Source: Apoda limacodes (taxonomy: Eukaryota; Arthropoda; Insecta; Lepidoptera; Limacodidae). From it: a DNA stretch of 64,000 nucleotides. Made by a program: the position numbers and the translations under genes. Location: assembly GCA_946406115.1 (NCBI GenBank), contig OX291551.1, positions 9,548,001 through 9,612,000 of the forward strand. Direction: 5' to 3'. Positions 23,801 through 34,378 of the stretch are shown piece by piece. The notes below the pieces were generated by a model that saw nothing but the letters and a program-made list of their open reading frames with translations, searched no databases and was not told where the DNA came from. Position 1 is the first letter of the stretch. Each line of letters starts with the position of its first letter.

Positions 23801-26800
23801 TAAACTTTGGATTGAGTAGGTATTCGAAACCTTATATATACTATTGTATTAGGCAACATAGTTTCTAAATCAATTATTTGCCTTATATTTTTTCAATCAA
23901 AAGATTTTATGTTGTCTATATAAACAATATTATATTTGAATCACCATCTTTATTCCTTATTACATATCTAACGAACACTGGAAATGCTGCAAATGCTTTA
24001 TTAGATTTACAAAATTTTCAGGTGTAGGCAGATTTACAAGGTTACTATAGTAACTGTTAAAAAACCTAAAAATTGGATAAACAAAACTAAAAAGGTTGAG
24101 ATCAAAATTTAGTTTTATCGTGGCAGCATTGCGATTGCTACCAATTTTATTGTTAAAACAACAAAACAGTATTTTAAATTAAACGGGACTGAAAACATCA
24201 TTTTTGGTTAGTCAATTTTATCATTACTTTTTGTTTAATTCAACAGTAAAATACGGTAAGCTTACAAGTAGATTGAGTAAATTCTACGATATAACTTTAA
24301 TAGAGATGTTGTATGTTTACTCAATGATCGCTACAAGGCATATTGTTGAAACAATGAAACAGTATTGTAAATAATATGTAATTAAATTTAACCTTTTTAT
24401 CTCAATACCATAGTGGTTTAATGATTTTTCACCACGTATAGTATGTTGAATTGTCAGTGGTTCGAAATGGCTAAAAGACTTATTTTACTAACTAACCCTT
24501 AATTACTTGCGTGGGGAATATATTACCCCACGGAGTTTTTAAAGCGTTGTAACTCTGCCATTTTTAAAGTTACAAATTTACAATCACTAGCTGAATATCT
24601 CTCCCCGGTCCAGATCGGGCAAAAATGCCGCTTCATATCGTGTGGATGGGTCAAGAGATCGCATCTGGGGTATATATTACCCCACGTGAGTTTTAGTGCG
24701 ACTTTTTTTGACAAGTGAGTATTCTTTCAGTTTTTTAATGGGTAATGAAGATTCTAAATGTTGTGTTTTTTTATTATAGCTTTTTTTTAGGTTAGAACGA
24801 TCAAAATATCAAGTTCGCGGGTTTCTGAGGGATGGAGGAGATAGATTGGAGGAAGTGATTCAAAGTGACCACAACTAAGAATCACAAGAAAGTGTCAACG
24901 AAACGGTCTTGTAATGAGACAGTGATAATAATTAGTTAGTGCCAGTACCGTATGCCATACCTTAGAACATTTGCCCAGCCAGAGCCACACAAAAACGTAA
25001 ACGAGAGAAGAGCTGACGTGCAAAATACTGGTTTCTTGTCCAGAGGTTTTTTTTGGTTTTTTTTTTTTTTGAACGATACACACAGCGCCGTCTGGTCAAA
25101 AATACACCCAGACTCAAGACAAACACAAATGTTTGTCCAGTGCGGGAATCAAATCCACACCCTTGCACAGCAGCTGGCACACTACCAACTACGCTACGAG
25201 AAGACGCATGGCGGCGCAGCAATAGCTCTTAAATATACGGTCTTAAATGGGATGTATTCTGAGGAATTGTTTGAAATTATGCCCACGGCTACTTCTAGCA
25301 TCGCACCGCTCACCATCCCGTACAGTGCGGTTTCAGTGACTCCCGCAAATGCTCAATATTAAATTTTAGAGGGGTCGGCAACGCGCACGGTGTTGCAAGC
25401 GTCAATAGGCGAACCATATGTGGTATAAAAAAGCATTTACAAGACTTTTTCTGTAATTATATGTGAGTTTTTTTACACTTTGTTAACATATTATCACGCT
25501 TTGCGTGTGCAAGCCAGTTTAACTTGTACACGTTGTAAGACAGAATCGTAACTTAGTAATATATTCATAAATACTTGCATACAAATAAATACACAGCTTC
25601 TGAATAAAATTTACATTTACTTACAATAATCCAACTTTTTCTTGGATAGGTCCCACAAGACAGTGGCTTGCTGTCAACACATAGCGATGATTTAACAGAG
25701 CACCACCGCATTCGTACCGCATATCTCTTGTGGCTGATAGAAAAAACAAAATCAATATTTATTTTATAATTATTCATTTTATACCAATATTTATTTATTT
25801 GGTGCTTATAGTTCCTTTAATCACCTTCATTAGAACACTTGTAGTTATCTGTGAGAAGTACGCGAAAAAGCACCGACTAAAAAAAAATGAAATATAAATT
25901 TTCAAATTGGGAAAAAGTAATATGAATTTTTAAATTTTCGCGTTCCTTACTAATTTTAAAGTAATAAAACTGGATTTAACGCGTTGAAATTTGGCAAAAT
26001 AGCTTTTTACCGACGTTTCGGCTGCTTTGGTCTCGGATTGACTGGCGGGGCGCGGCGTCTTCGGCTTCGAGTGGAGGCGTCCTGTTGAACTACCCTCACT
26101 TTGTCTTTATTTATTTATTTATTTATTATTTTACAATTAAATACTACACTTACAGTTTTACCTAACACGTGTATTAAGTAAATTTAAAAACTAATTGGTA
26201 TAAATATTTAAAATCTTGTAGGCTAAAACTAAAAACATATTGTATGACATGGCGAATATGTCGGTTTCCGAGTGCTGAGCGATCATGAAGTTAAGCAGAT
26301 GACACGCCTGAGAGGTAGTCGACAGTCGGGCGTGTTCCGTCCGAGCGGGATGTGAAACGAACAGAGCGCGCAGTCGACGAATTGGTCCCAAAGCTCAGGC
26401 CCGTGGTGCCAACACACCAAAATAGTTTAGCACGCTGGGCTTATCTACCTTACTACACAACACTAACAGTGTCCTCGAGAGCTGTATTTTCCTATGACTA
26501 GATTCCATGCAGGCGACACTTTATATCCATCCTCACGATAGAAGTTACCCATGACCAAGGCTGTTGTAACCCAACCAAAACGTGGGGAAAAAGGTATTTT
26601 GCCAAATAACGAAGCGATTAATCCTGTTTCATCATTTTTAAATTGAGAAACAGTAAGCTGTAAAATGTGCCTACAGTTGTGCTTGCTAGTACTCTTTTAA
26701 AAGTTTAAAGTTAAAACAGTAACTAAGTTTCAATATTTGAGCCATATGGTGACAGAGGATCTGAAGGATAATATACTGGTATAAGGAGGGAACGCAGTGC

Positions 26801-29550
26801 ATTAGCAGTAAGGAGTTTTGAACTGGCATGCAGATTGTCTCGGTGCTCGACTGAAGTAAAAGTCACGCTATTTAAATCTTACTGCACCTCACTTTACTCA
26901 AGTGGTCTGTGAGTAAGGAACACTCAAAGATACTATGATCTAAACTACTATGATCTATGGGTCCAATTTACAACATATTTAAGATGATGCTGGGGCTGTC
27001 GAGCTTTCGCAATGCATCTGGAATTTTGGCAGAGGTGTTGATTGTTTCAGCGACGTATTACGTAAAAAAACCGCATCTCTGCTTTACCGAATCCACTCCA
27101 GCTCCAACATTATCCCAATGGTACTTGTGTCTAGATTTGACTGTTCAATATCAAGGCGTTTTAGTGGAAATAGACACTGGTAGGGGTAGGAAGAAAAAAA
27201 ATAGTTTTGTTTACTAATGTAGGATTAAATTCAGAACACATTTTTTTTTTCAAGATTTGCTAAAGGCGACAAAAGGTGACAAAGTTGGGATTTAATATTT
27301 TTTAGGATTTCACTAAAAATATGCTGTAGAGGTATGCTTTTCAAGACGTATTTTAGGGTTTTCGAAATTTTAGGATTTTAAATATTATTTCTAAACTGTC
27401 ATTAACACAACACATAGTATTAACGACGTAACACACTAAGTAATACATAACACAAAACAAAGTTTTAGGGGTTAAATTTACGTAAAACTTAATATTAATG
27501 CTTTGATAAAATGCATATTTGAGTATTTTTATAAATTCAATTCCTTATGTTACATGTATTTAAAATGCAGTACGAGTGATCAGCTTTATACATTAATTTA
27601 GTTTGTATAAAGCAAATGTATGGTCAACATGCCCCTAGCAACTCTAAAAAAAAATTGCTTGCACACAAATAAACAATCTAGAAACCATTGTACCTAAATA
27701 GATTGGAAATGCAAAACGGTGATAGAAAGCAAGAAGAAAAGATAATGGAGCAAAAAAGTCTTAAATATCTTATGTCTAACTATAACATGCTAACATTTTA
27801 ATTTTGAAGTGAGAAAATATTTAAAGATTTCTTCGAATCAGCTTAGTTAGAAACTAAAAAAACTTTTTAACGAAAAAAACAACCAGTTTCAAAAAGACTA
27901 AAAAGGTAAAAATAATTACTAATTTCCAAAAATCTGATCTGAGTTACAGTTTTAAAGTGGTTTCATGCAAGTGAACTGTATTATAAACTGTTAGGTGATA
28001 GACACCAACCTCACCTCCTTTTTTTAAGTCAGTTAAATATAGTCAATTGACAGGTTTTCTTTGAATTAAAGCTTAGAAGTTAGATTGCCTTTAAAGTAAT
28101 TTTGTTTAATATGTTATAGGCTCTTTAAAACTGATATAACTGAGTTCAGGGAAATTCATTAACATACATGTGAGGTATCCCAACAGAGCCATCCAGCGGT
28201 ACTCATCCAACTCTGTTGCTTCTCCACCGAATATACGGTTTCCGCTTAAATCTTTGCCGCATGTTGTTCGACGTTCAGGATATGAATCTTCTGGATCAGC
28301 AGGTTCTACTTGAACTGCAGGTCCAGGTGTTGGTTTAGTAACTGGCTTTGCCTAAATTTAAAGAATAGTAGATTGCACAAGTGTAAAAAAGGTGAATTTC
28401 ATGAGAAACTTCCTTATTTTTTTTAAACCACTTAGGTGACAAACTAGCTTGCGGTCCGCCTGATGGTAAGCGGTCACCGCAGCCTATGGACGCTTGCGCA
28501 TTACCGACCCTTATAATTGCTAAATTAAAACAATCAAAATTTATTTAAGTTACATAGGCTCGGTTGCACAAACTAACTTTGACGTTAACCAGCCGTCAAA
28601 AATGGGAGATTTAAACCACTAGCTGGTTAACTTTAAAAGTATCTGACGATAGAAATTTCCATATAATCACTCACTTTTGGCGACTGGTTTACGACAAAGT
28701 TTGTTGGTGCAACCCAGTCTAAGTGATGTGCTAATTCATGGCGGACCATAAGCTTATTTGCCACCAAAGTGATAGTAATTTTTTATGTAATGCATGCACA
28801 TTTAACAGACTGGGTATAAGAAACAACAGCCATTTTCATCACATAAGCTTTTTATTTATTTGAATAAAAGGCATTTTATTATCATAATATATTTCATGCA
28901 TATAATTTTATTAACCTTTAGGATGAGTTTAATAAAATGATTTTTAGTGGATTTAATAGCGTGTCCGTAAACACTCAATTTAAATTGATAATTAAAAACT
29001 TAAAACTAGGTTTGCACATTTAACTTTAGGTGTATGAAAATTTGTGAGCACTGAGTTTTGTGACGTTAGAATAGAAGAAAAAAAAACACTTACAGTTGTT
29101 GGAGCTGGAGTTACAGTTTCAGAAGTTGGTAGCGGTCCACAGCAAACCTTCGGTCCGGTTGCGTCAAAGCCACAGTGGGACTGACGCAGGAAAAGGTAAA
29201 TTTGCTTATTTGAATGTAATTTTTGTGCTAAGGCAGACGCCAGTGGAGCGCAATCAAACAGCGAAATACATTCACTACTAATTCCTAGTGGTGTGAAACA
29301 TGATTCTGTAAAAAAAAAACTTCTAATAAACATGAGAAGAGAAGTTTCTATTACTTCTGTATTAACCCACAATGCAGTAGTTTATTTTTTAACTAATTTT
29401 AAGGGGGTGTGATGCATAATAATACATATAATTACGTATGTAATTTTTTTCATACTTTGAGTTTTACTTTAAAACTACACAATTAAAATAAAAAGAGTAC
29501 AAAATTGTACCTGAAGCAAAAAAAACCGATCGATATGCTTTTTGATTCTT

Positions 29551-29593
<43 letters not shown>

Positions 29594-32521
29594 CTAATAC
29601 CTTTAAGCGAGCAATTCTGGTATATATGTTTATATTTACATATATGCTCCAACGATTTTCATCTAATTTAGTATGCAGAGGATTTCGGGGGCGATAAATC
29701 GATCTAGCTAGGTTTCATTTTTAGAAAACGTCGTTTTATCCGTGTTTTTAAGCAATGATAGGCTGAAGAATATGACTCTTCCTGACATCTATTGGCGAGT
29801 AGTAATACTATTTAATTTTACCCACAGCTACTTGACAATAGATGGCGTTGTGAAAAAAGAAACAAACGAAGCTGGGTTCTCCAGGTACTGAAAATAATTT
29901 AAAAAATAAACTACCTTATTAACTTTTCGACTTTCGGTTTTGACTTAAAACTAGATCATATTTAGGATTTTTAAAAGCGTATTTTAATCAGATATTTTTA
30001 TGTAATTATTAGTTATATAATTTTCTCCTAAATGCATAGTTTTGGACTAAAAACGAGAACAAGTTATACCTAAATACCTATATATCAATATGTCAATCAT
30101 GCGTATCCATGTACGAAAAGTGGACTTCACATACGGCTTTTTGACGTATGCAGGTTTGTTTTCCTTTACCGAAAAGCTAGTGGTGTAAATAATCAATGTG
30201 CTTTAGAAGTTAAGAAAAATACTTATAGGCTGGGCTTGAGCCACCGGCCTTCAGAGCGCGAAACGAAATTGAAAACCCCTAGACTACAATACTTGTCAAC
30301 TTGCAATGCAAGTTTTCTATGTGACTAATATAGGGTTTTCATCCTTGAAAATAAAGAATGAATTTTCAAGGGTGAAAATCCTATATTAGTCACATAGAAA
30401 ACTTGCATTGCAAGTTGACAAGTATTGTAGTATATAAACCATCATCGATTTAATATGATACGTATGAAATTTATTTGAACAGTTTGTTTAGGTGAAGTGA
30501 AAACCCCTAGACTACAATACTTGTCAACCTGCAATGCAAGTTTTCTATGTGACTAATATAGGGTTTTCACCCTTGAAAATTCATTCTTTATTTTCAAGGG
30601 TGAAAACCCTATACTAGTCATTCTTGCGATAGAACCTTTAAACTTGAGGCATATAATTTTTGTTTTATTTTTAGCTTTTTGAGTTCCTAAAATACGCTGT
30701 GTTGAATTGGACTTGTAGATCTTAGTTTGGTAGTTATAGGTTAAACATTCTGGCAAAACACAATATTTTTAATTTTATACTATACATTTTTTCTTCGAAA
30801 AAATCTTGTTTTGCACACAGTTTAAAACAACAGGCTATTACGCAATTATTTAAAAAATTACTGAGCATATTAGGATATTATTATTGCTTATCAAACTAGT
30901 TTTTAATAACTAGCGAAGATATTTCATAAACGACGTTTTACTCATTTTTCGCAACACTTACATGTTGGTTGTCACCGTCACACTATACAGACATTATATA
31001 GTGCCGTCTCTTTCCTACGTTACTGGGATATGCGTACTCTGAACCTAGCATATAATAATGTTTCTGTATTTGTGCGTGTTTAAATGTGTGTGAGTTTGCT
31101 TTAAATACTTTTAAATCTATACCTATAATATTTTGTATGTGCATTCAGAAGACAGTATTATTCGCAGAGTTTGGTGTACTTTGTTCAGTCCCGGTTTATA
31201 ATATAATAAGCGCCAAGGAACCATATTATGATGTTTCCTAGGTACGCAATTGAATGTTGGTTATGTATTAGAGGTGAAAAGTAATGCCGCTGTCCTTCAT
31301 ACAACAAAAGTGATACTGTTGCTATTTTAAATGGCTTATTAACTAATTGTGTATTAAATAGCTGTGACAGGAATTACTTCTGCGAATTTAAAGCCCCGTG
31401 ACCCTGAAGTTTCTTTCTATCACAGTTTTTCATTTCTAAACTATTATTGTGACGTACATAGTGTCTGCTAACACGTGGTACCGTTTTAATATTACTGTGA
31501 ACACTTTTTGAAGAAATCAAATTATTGACTAAATACTAACATATATACTGCAGTACACTAGATTATATAGACATACTATTTGCAATGAATATAGTGAAAA
31601 ATAGTAGGTAACAGGTATATATGTATTAGATATAGTAGCTATGTACCAAACAAATTTTAAAGTCAGCAAGAAATTGTAAAGTCAACGAAATTATTATAAA
31701 AGTAACGATATGTCACCAGAATAGCTTCACTGCTTATAGTCCATCGAATTTAGAAACAAATGTGTAACTGAATTCCAATGTAATAGATTTAGGAATAGAT
31801 ATGTCAAATTGTATGCTTTGAGTTGCTGAACCAAAATTTTAATTTTGCTATATTAGAAGGCAGGTATTATATACATTTCATTTATATTAAAACTTCGTAA
31901 AAGTGTATGGACATCCTTGTGCTTTTCGATTTTTTAAGCGCAGGTTGACGATTCGTACCTATATCTTACTCCAAAACTATGCATTTTAAAGAAAAACCCT
32001 TAAATTTGACATATTTTTTAATTTTATCAGGATTCAATTGCATATTTTGGCGATTTTGTGTTATTTTGTTTAATTCTGTAGTATATATTTTGTTTTCATC
32101 CAGCCGACCAAATTTGGCTAATTTCTAATTTCAAACACCAATTGCAGTATCTTTTTTTTTTGATTGATCAAGGCTTGTAAATAGTAGTTAAGTTAAAAAG
32201 ATGTGTACAAATTGTCCATCCCATTTAAGACAATAATAAGATTCAAGTATCGGCTATACACGGAAGCCTACCGGGTTAAACCAAACCGGCTATGAGCACG
32301 GTTAGACATTTTCTTAATCACAACTACAATGCATACAAACATTAAAAGTTACAAAATTTTGATATTCCTGTTTTACATTGTTGTTACAAACACAGTGCAA
32401 ACAAACAATATGATGCCCGAATTATCCTATTTTATTTTTTCAATTAAATATTATAAATACACTTACCCGCATTACACAACGCCCACAACACAGAAAATAT
32501 ACATATAATATTTCGATACAT
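17538..32521 (-). CDS. Clip-domain serine protease, gene 1 (7 exons, 386 aa)
   Basis: Spliced gene read from 32521 down to 17538. Exons: 32521-32467, 29305-29094, 28351-28168, 25733-25625, 23711-23524, 20367-20272, 17854-17538; all introns are GT-AG and phases join without a stop. The product has a signal peptide (residues 1-18, MYRNIICIFSVLWALCNA), a clip domain with six Cys (21, 31, 37, 63, 73, 74), a Pro/Thr linker (76-119), an activation site NR|IFGG at 128/129, and a trypsin fold with His174 (TASHC), Asp236 (DDIGLVRL) and Ser333 (GDSGGPL). Asp327, six residues before the Ser, predicts cleavage after Arg/Lys. Extra Cys pair 203/208 and Cys120 are as in clip proteases. NYT at 225-227 is a possible N-glycosylation site. 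Family knowledge: CLIPB-like secreted zymogens act in haemolymph melanization or Toll cascades. Which one is not decidable here. Oddities are TASHC instead of TAAHC and DEYRWM instead of the usual PWM. Confidence 0.93.
18116..18415. mobile_element. Foldback MITE in gene 1 intron 6
   Basis: Outer ends GAGCCAAGCTTCTAACTC and GAGCTAGAAGCTTGGCGCC are inverted. Inside them AAAATATGTGGCTTGGCCGT (18239 on) faces ACGGCCAAGCCACATATTTT (to 18368). Non-coding, about 300 bp. Confidence 0.75.
18546..18597. repeat. Perfect 24-bp hairpin
   Basis: The left arm 18546-18569 and right arm 18574-18597 are exact reverse complements (AGTAACCAAGAGTGTCTCC...), with a 4-nt loop CAAC. It sits directly next to the tail of a SINE. 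Confidence 0.95.
18598..18873 (-). mobile_element. tRNA-derived SINE S1 in gene 1 intron 6
   Basis: Near full-length copy: tail AATAAATAAATAATAAAT, body CAGCGCCGTCTGGCCCC, head with B box (GGGAATCGAACCC as read on plus) and A box (TACCAACTAGGCT). Confidence 0.8.
19050..19870 (-). mobile_element. Decayed RTE-type LINE in gene 1 intron 6
   Basis: Minus-strand frames give NLIRDKDGSIEKG, NESEVSIEEIVRALKGIK, GKLYAKVLVERLREETKE and MHQVFSLRKAVDWCLA followed by CAFVDLEKAYGSV, the RT region of RTE-clade LINEs in the correct order. Frameshifted and truncated on both sides. Confidence 0.8.
20272..20367 (-). CDS. Gene 1 exon 6
   Basis: 96 nt, acceptor TTTTTACAG, donor AATG|GTGAGT, residues 250-282. 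It encodes DYVHPICLV and VVSGWGKTL, conserved strands of the trypsin fold; Cys256 is the partner of Cys120. The exon length is identical to exon 6 of gene 2. Confidence 0.93.
21643..22004 (+). mobile_element. GGTTCCGTACCC-family repeat, copy 2, gene 1 intron 5
   Basis: Same order of blocks as the copy at 5240, ending GTGCGCGAGTTCGACTCGC. Slightly shorter; non-coding. Confidence 0.75.
22263..22464. repeat. Two-copy direct tandem duplication, 102 bp
   Basis: GTATATGTAATNATATCATA ... AAAACTAGATAT occurs twice with a 102-bp offset and few differences. In gene 1 intron 5. Confidence 0.9.
23077..23523 (-). repeat. Tandem array derived from the end of gene 1 exon 5
   Basis: Six diverged copies of a 64-74 bp unit (23077-23150, 23151-23214, 23215-23288, 23289-23360, 23361-23434, 23435-23503), followed by a seventh that is the real exon end (23504-23575). 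On the minus strand each unit holds the codons for SDDIGLVRLAQKVKYN or a variant, the 5' splice site and ~20-25 intron bases ending TTTTACTAAA. Units 3, 4 and 6 keep the donor CGGTAA. Units 1 and 5 have GATAAT instead, and unit 2 has lost it. Unit 4 is still codable (SDDVGLIRLAQRFKYN). Units 1, 3 and 5 have stops and unit 6 has a deletion. It lies entirely in intron 5. Confidence 0.9.
23524..23711 (-). CDS. Gene 1 exon 5: catalytic Asp exon
   Basis: 188 nt, residues 187-249 plus one base. It begins with VTARFGEYDT, carries the extra Cys203/Cys208 pair, and ends in SDDIGLVRLAQKVKYN with catalytic Asp236. The donor is AACG|GTAATT. The last ~50 nt of this exon together with the donor and first intron bases is tandemly repeated on the intron side (23077-23503). 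Confidence 0.93.
24505..24690. repeat. Cassette bounded by two ATATATTACCCCACG palindromes
   Basis: 24510-24532 reads CGTGGGG-AATATATTA-CCCCACG, a near-perfect palindrome. 24667-24685 has GGGGTATATATTACCCCACG in the same orientation. The ~150 bp between carry a weak minus-strand frame. Possibly a small element; family unknown. In gene 1 intron 4. Confidence 0.6.
25075..25200 (-). mobile_element. Truncated SINE S1
   Basis: Has CAGCGCCGTCTGG, CACCCAGACTCAAGACAAAC and the degraded B and A boxes; the middle is deleted. In gene 1 intron 4. Confidence 0.75.
25235..25432 (+). mobile_element. Jockey-like LINE 3' end
   Basis: Reads GGAATTGTTTGAAATTATGCC, then a shortened coding part (SEELFEIMPTATSSIAP) and GGGTCGGCAACGCGCACGGTG of the 3' UTR. 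Internal deletion compared with the copy at 57.2 kb. Confidence 0.7.
25625..25733 (-). CDS. Gene 1 exon 4: catalytic His exon
   Basis: 109 nt, acceptor CTATCAG, donor TT|GTAAGT, residues 151-187. It contains CGGALLNHRYVLTASHC, with catalytic His174 and the Cys159-Cys175 pair. Ser replaces the usual Ala before the His. Its length equals exon 4 of gene 2, and a degenerate third copy lies at about 61.1 kb. Confidence 0.93.
25734..28167 (-). other. Gene 1 intron 3
   Basis: 2.4 kb without a gene. 25990-26110 contains CGACGTTTCGGCTGC and a GC-rich patch resembling common repeat ends; 26190-26400 is a GC-richer unique-looking block. The rest is AT-rich, with nothing recognised. Confidence 0.45.
28168..28351 (-). 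CDS. Gene 1 exon 3: linker and activation site
   Basis: 184 nt, residues 90-150. A Pro/Val-rich linker leads to Cys120, expected to bond the light chain to the catalytic chain, then GNR|IFGGEAT. Cleavage after Arg128 implies activation by a trypsin-like upstream protease. The donor is ACA T|GTATGT. The residue before Trp142 is Arg where gene 2 has the usual Pro. Confidence 0.9.
28426..28514 (-). mobile_element. LINE 3' end scrap in gene 1 intron 2
   Basis: ACCACTTAGGTGACAAAC and GCCTGATGGTAAGCGGTCACC match the 3' UTR of the jockey-like family. A further scrap in opposite orientation is at 28741-28772. Confidence 0.7.
28558..28719. mobile_element. MITE with inverted ends, gene 1 intron 2
   Basis: The ends GCTCGGTTGCACAAACTAAC and GTTTGTTGGTGCAACCCAG are inverted repeats of about 25 bp. 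Internal GTTAACCAGCCGTC and TAGCTGGTTAAC also pair. 162 bp, non-coding. Confidence 0.75.
29094..29305 (-). CDS. Gene 1 exon 2: clip domain
   Basis: 212 nt, acceptor TTACAG, donor ACT|GTAAGT. It encodes residues 19-89, nearly the whole clip domain. The pattern is C-x9-C-x5-C, then 25 residues, C, then KVCCG, typical of single-clip proteases. Clip domains bind partner proteases or cofactors. The exon ends in phase 0 within the Thr/Pro linker. Confidence 0.93.
29556..29590. repeat. (TA)n microsatellite
   Basis: About 16 TA units in gene 1 intron 1. Confidence 0.95.
29766..29890 (+). repeat. Dispersed repeat ending CTGGGTTCTCCAGG (copy 2)
   Basis: Reverse complement of the element at 2018-2146, with CAATAGATGGCGTTGTG. 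In gene 1 intron 1. Confidence 0.65.
30271..30431. repeat. Long hairpin H1, 70-bp arms
   Basis: Left arm 30283-30352 and right arm 30362-30431 are reverse complements apart from about two mismatches that would be G-U in RNA. The loop is AAAGAATGA (9 nt). The left flank GAAAACCCCTAG is shared with H2. In gene 1 intron 1. Confidence 0.95.
30499..30620. repeat. Second hairpin H2 with inverted loop
   Basis: 30499-30580 repeats the flank and left arm of H1. Arms 30550-30580 and 30590-30620 (31 bp, one mismatch) enclose TCATTCTTT, the exact reverse complement of the H1 loop. The outer part of its right arm is missing. Confidence 0.95.
30621..32466 (-). other. Rest of gene 1 intron 1
   Basis: AT-rich; no gene or recognised repeat. 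Confidence 0.5.
32467..32521 (-). CDS. Gene 1 exon 1: start codon and signal peptide
   Basis: 55 nt encoding 18 residues and one base of codon 19. ATG at 32521 is followed by a hydrophobic stretch (IICIFSVLWAL) and a likely cleavage site after CNA. The donor is G|GTAAGT. It joins in phase 1 to the clip exon, giving Glu19. This is the only ATG giving a secretion signal in frame. The 5' UTR and promoter are not defined by the sequence alone. Confidence 0.85.
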
Positions 32522-33672
32522 AATTTAAAAATTTAACACATTTCTTTTAAAATTGCCTAGAAGACGTAAGAAAACACCTTAAGTCTTAACTAAAATGAAG
32601 TTATTAAATAATTTTCCTTGGGTTAAACCTGTTATTCATTTAGATGAAGATAAATATGCATACATGCGATGTCCAGCTCGTCAAGGTCAGACGGGCTCTC
32701 AGACGACTGTAGGCATCCGATCCGTGATACTACTCTTATAATCTAATTTGTTACAAACCAGTTTTGTATAACATTTGCTACAAGGAAAAATTTAAAAACG
32801 ACACACGCAAGATCAGAACAGTGCAAAATATTATTTAATAATAAATAAAATAAAAAGTCACACTCAAATCAAATCAAATTGTTTGTCATAGCCTTATAAC
32901 ATCGATTCGTATGAAATTTTACAGAAATATGTGTTATAATAGTGTGTAACGAAAGTGTGAAAAAAAATATTTTAAGATTAGCTTCCATACATTGAACTGA
33001 GGAATGAAAAACGGATAGGCTTTAAGTGATATATAGAAGCTCAGTAGCGCCGCCATTAGATATTTCTATTTTTTTTTTTTTTGAAAAAAGTAAATTACAA
33101 AAATCTAAATGTTGAAAATTACTAGTCACAATTAATCAAATAAATTTAGTTTCTTAAAAGAGAAAATTCTCTAGATGCACTATTTGCGAGTCATTAGATT
33201 CCAAAGTTTAAAAATTTGTAAACCTACATCTCTAAGTTTTAAACCACGTGTTTCACTAACCTGAAAAATCACGGTAGATATTTATAATAATTTCAACAAA
33301 AATCATTTTAAACAAAATCGATTCACAAGTTTTTCAGATATTTACTATAATTCGCATTCTACGAAACACTAACTTAATGCGTGTACTATGCTTTTTAAAT
33401 GAGTCGGCACATGGTTAGGCGCCATATGGGTGCAAAACTGGCGCCACATTGTACGTGAGTTACTACTGTGTGCTAGATGCTTAACTAGTCGGACTTAAGT
33501 AAAAATTAAGTAAAGTAGGAGGACCAATTTTTTCATTTTATGTTATGCATTTAACTAAAAGAAATTAGCTGCAAAAATAGAGGAGAGGAAGACTATGAAT
33601 ATAAAAAGAACAGATTTAAAAAAACTCTGCTTTACTAAAAATAGGAAAATGAAAATTGTGGATTAAGTTATT
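32522..33672. other. Gene 1 upstream region
   Basis: Should contain the gene 1 promoter, but no clear TATA/initiator pair could be chosen. 33040-33170 is a MITE-like copy starting CAGTAGCGCCGCCATTAGATA, related to 16425. Confidence 0.4.
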
Positions 33673-33954
33673 TACGTTTAAGACTTCATTATACCTAAAT
33701 AACGTTTTTTATTAAAAACAACTATAAAATAATTTTGACCGGATTTAAACTGGAAATACTCTTATGTACGTTTAAGACTTCATTATACCTAAATAACGTT
33801 TTTTATTAAAAACAACTATAAAATAATTTTGACCGGATTTAAACTGGAAATACTCTTATGTACGTTTAAGACTTCATTATACCTAAATAACGTTTTTAAT
33901 TAAAAACAACTATAAAATAATTTTGACCGAATTTTAACTGGAAATACTCCTATG
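33673..33954. repeat. 3 x 94-bp tandem repeat between the two genes
   Basis: Units start TACGTTTAAGACTTCATTAT at 33673, 33767 and 33861. The first two are identical as far as I can read, and the third has a few changes. It lies about 1.15 kb upstream of the gene 1 start and 0.4 kb downstream of the gene 2 stop. Its function is unknown. Confidence 0.95.
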
Positions 33955-34258
33955 TGCGTGCGCCAATACCCGTGCGCCGCATGCACTACAGAGGAAACGT
34001 TACCCATGAAGGTAACGTGTGAAACCTCTGCCTGTACATCTTACGCAGCAATGGATCCAAAGGCATAGTTTAACTACTAGTATAGTATTATATAATCTGT
34101 GGTTTAACTGTCAAAGTTGTTACGTTTTACTACCCATAAAATTGTCGTCGTTCGTACTCAGAGGCTATAAATGAAAATCGATTCTTAAGGAGTTAACTCC
34201 AAAAAGAATTTAAAAGTCAATTAAGTATTGTAGATATTTAATTACAATCTTAAGAACA

Positions 34259-34268
34259 AATTTATTTA
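34259..34268 (-). terminator. Poly(A) signal candidate of gene 2
   Basis: On the minus strand, overlapping AATAAA motifs (TATAAATAAATT) lie about 115 nt after the stop codon of gene 2. This is a usual distance for an insect 3' end. Assignment is by motif and position only. Confidence 0.5.
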
Positions 34269-34378
34269 TACAGCAAACTATGGTCCAATTAGTTGAACTT
34301 AAGAGTTAAACGAACAACACTCTAAGATATGCGTGCGTGATACCCTCTTTGGCCTTTGTTTTGTTTGAAAATGGAAAT

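Noticed and set aside
24523..24714. Minus-strand frame with a repeated TWGNIYP-like word as a small protein
   Set aside because: The repeated peptide comes from the two DNA palindromes; the frame is only 63 codons and has a TTG-type start.
25990..26110. Penelope-like element suggested by CGACGTTTCGGCTGC
   Set aside because: Only a short motif; no RT or GIY-YIG coding sequence follows, so it was not assigned.
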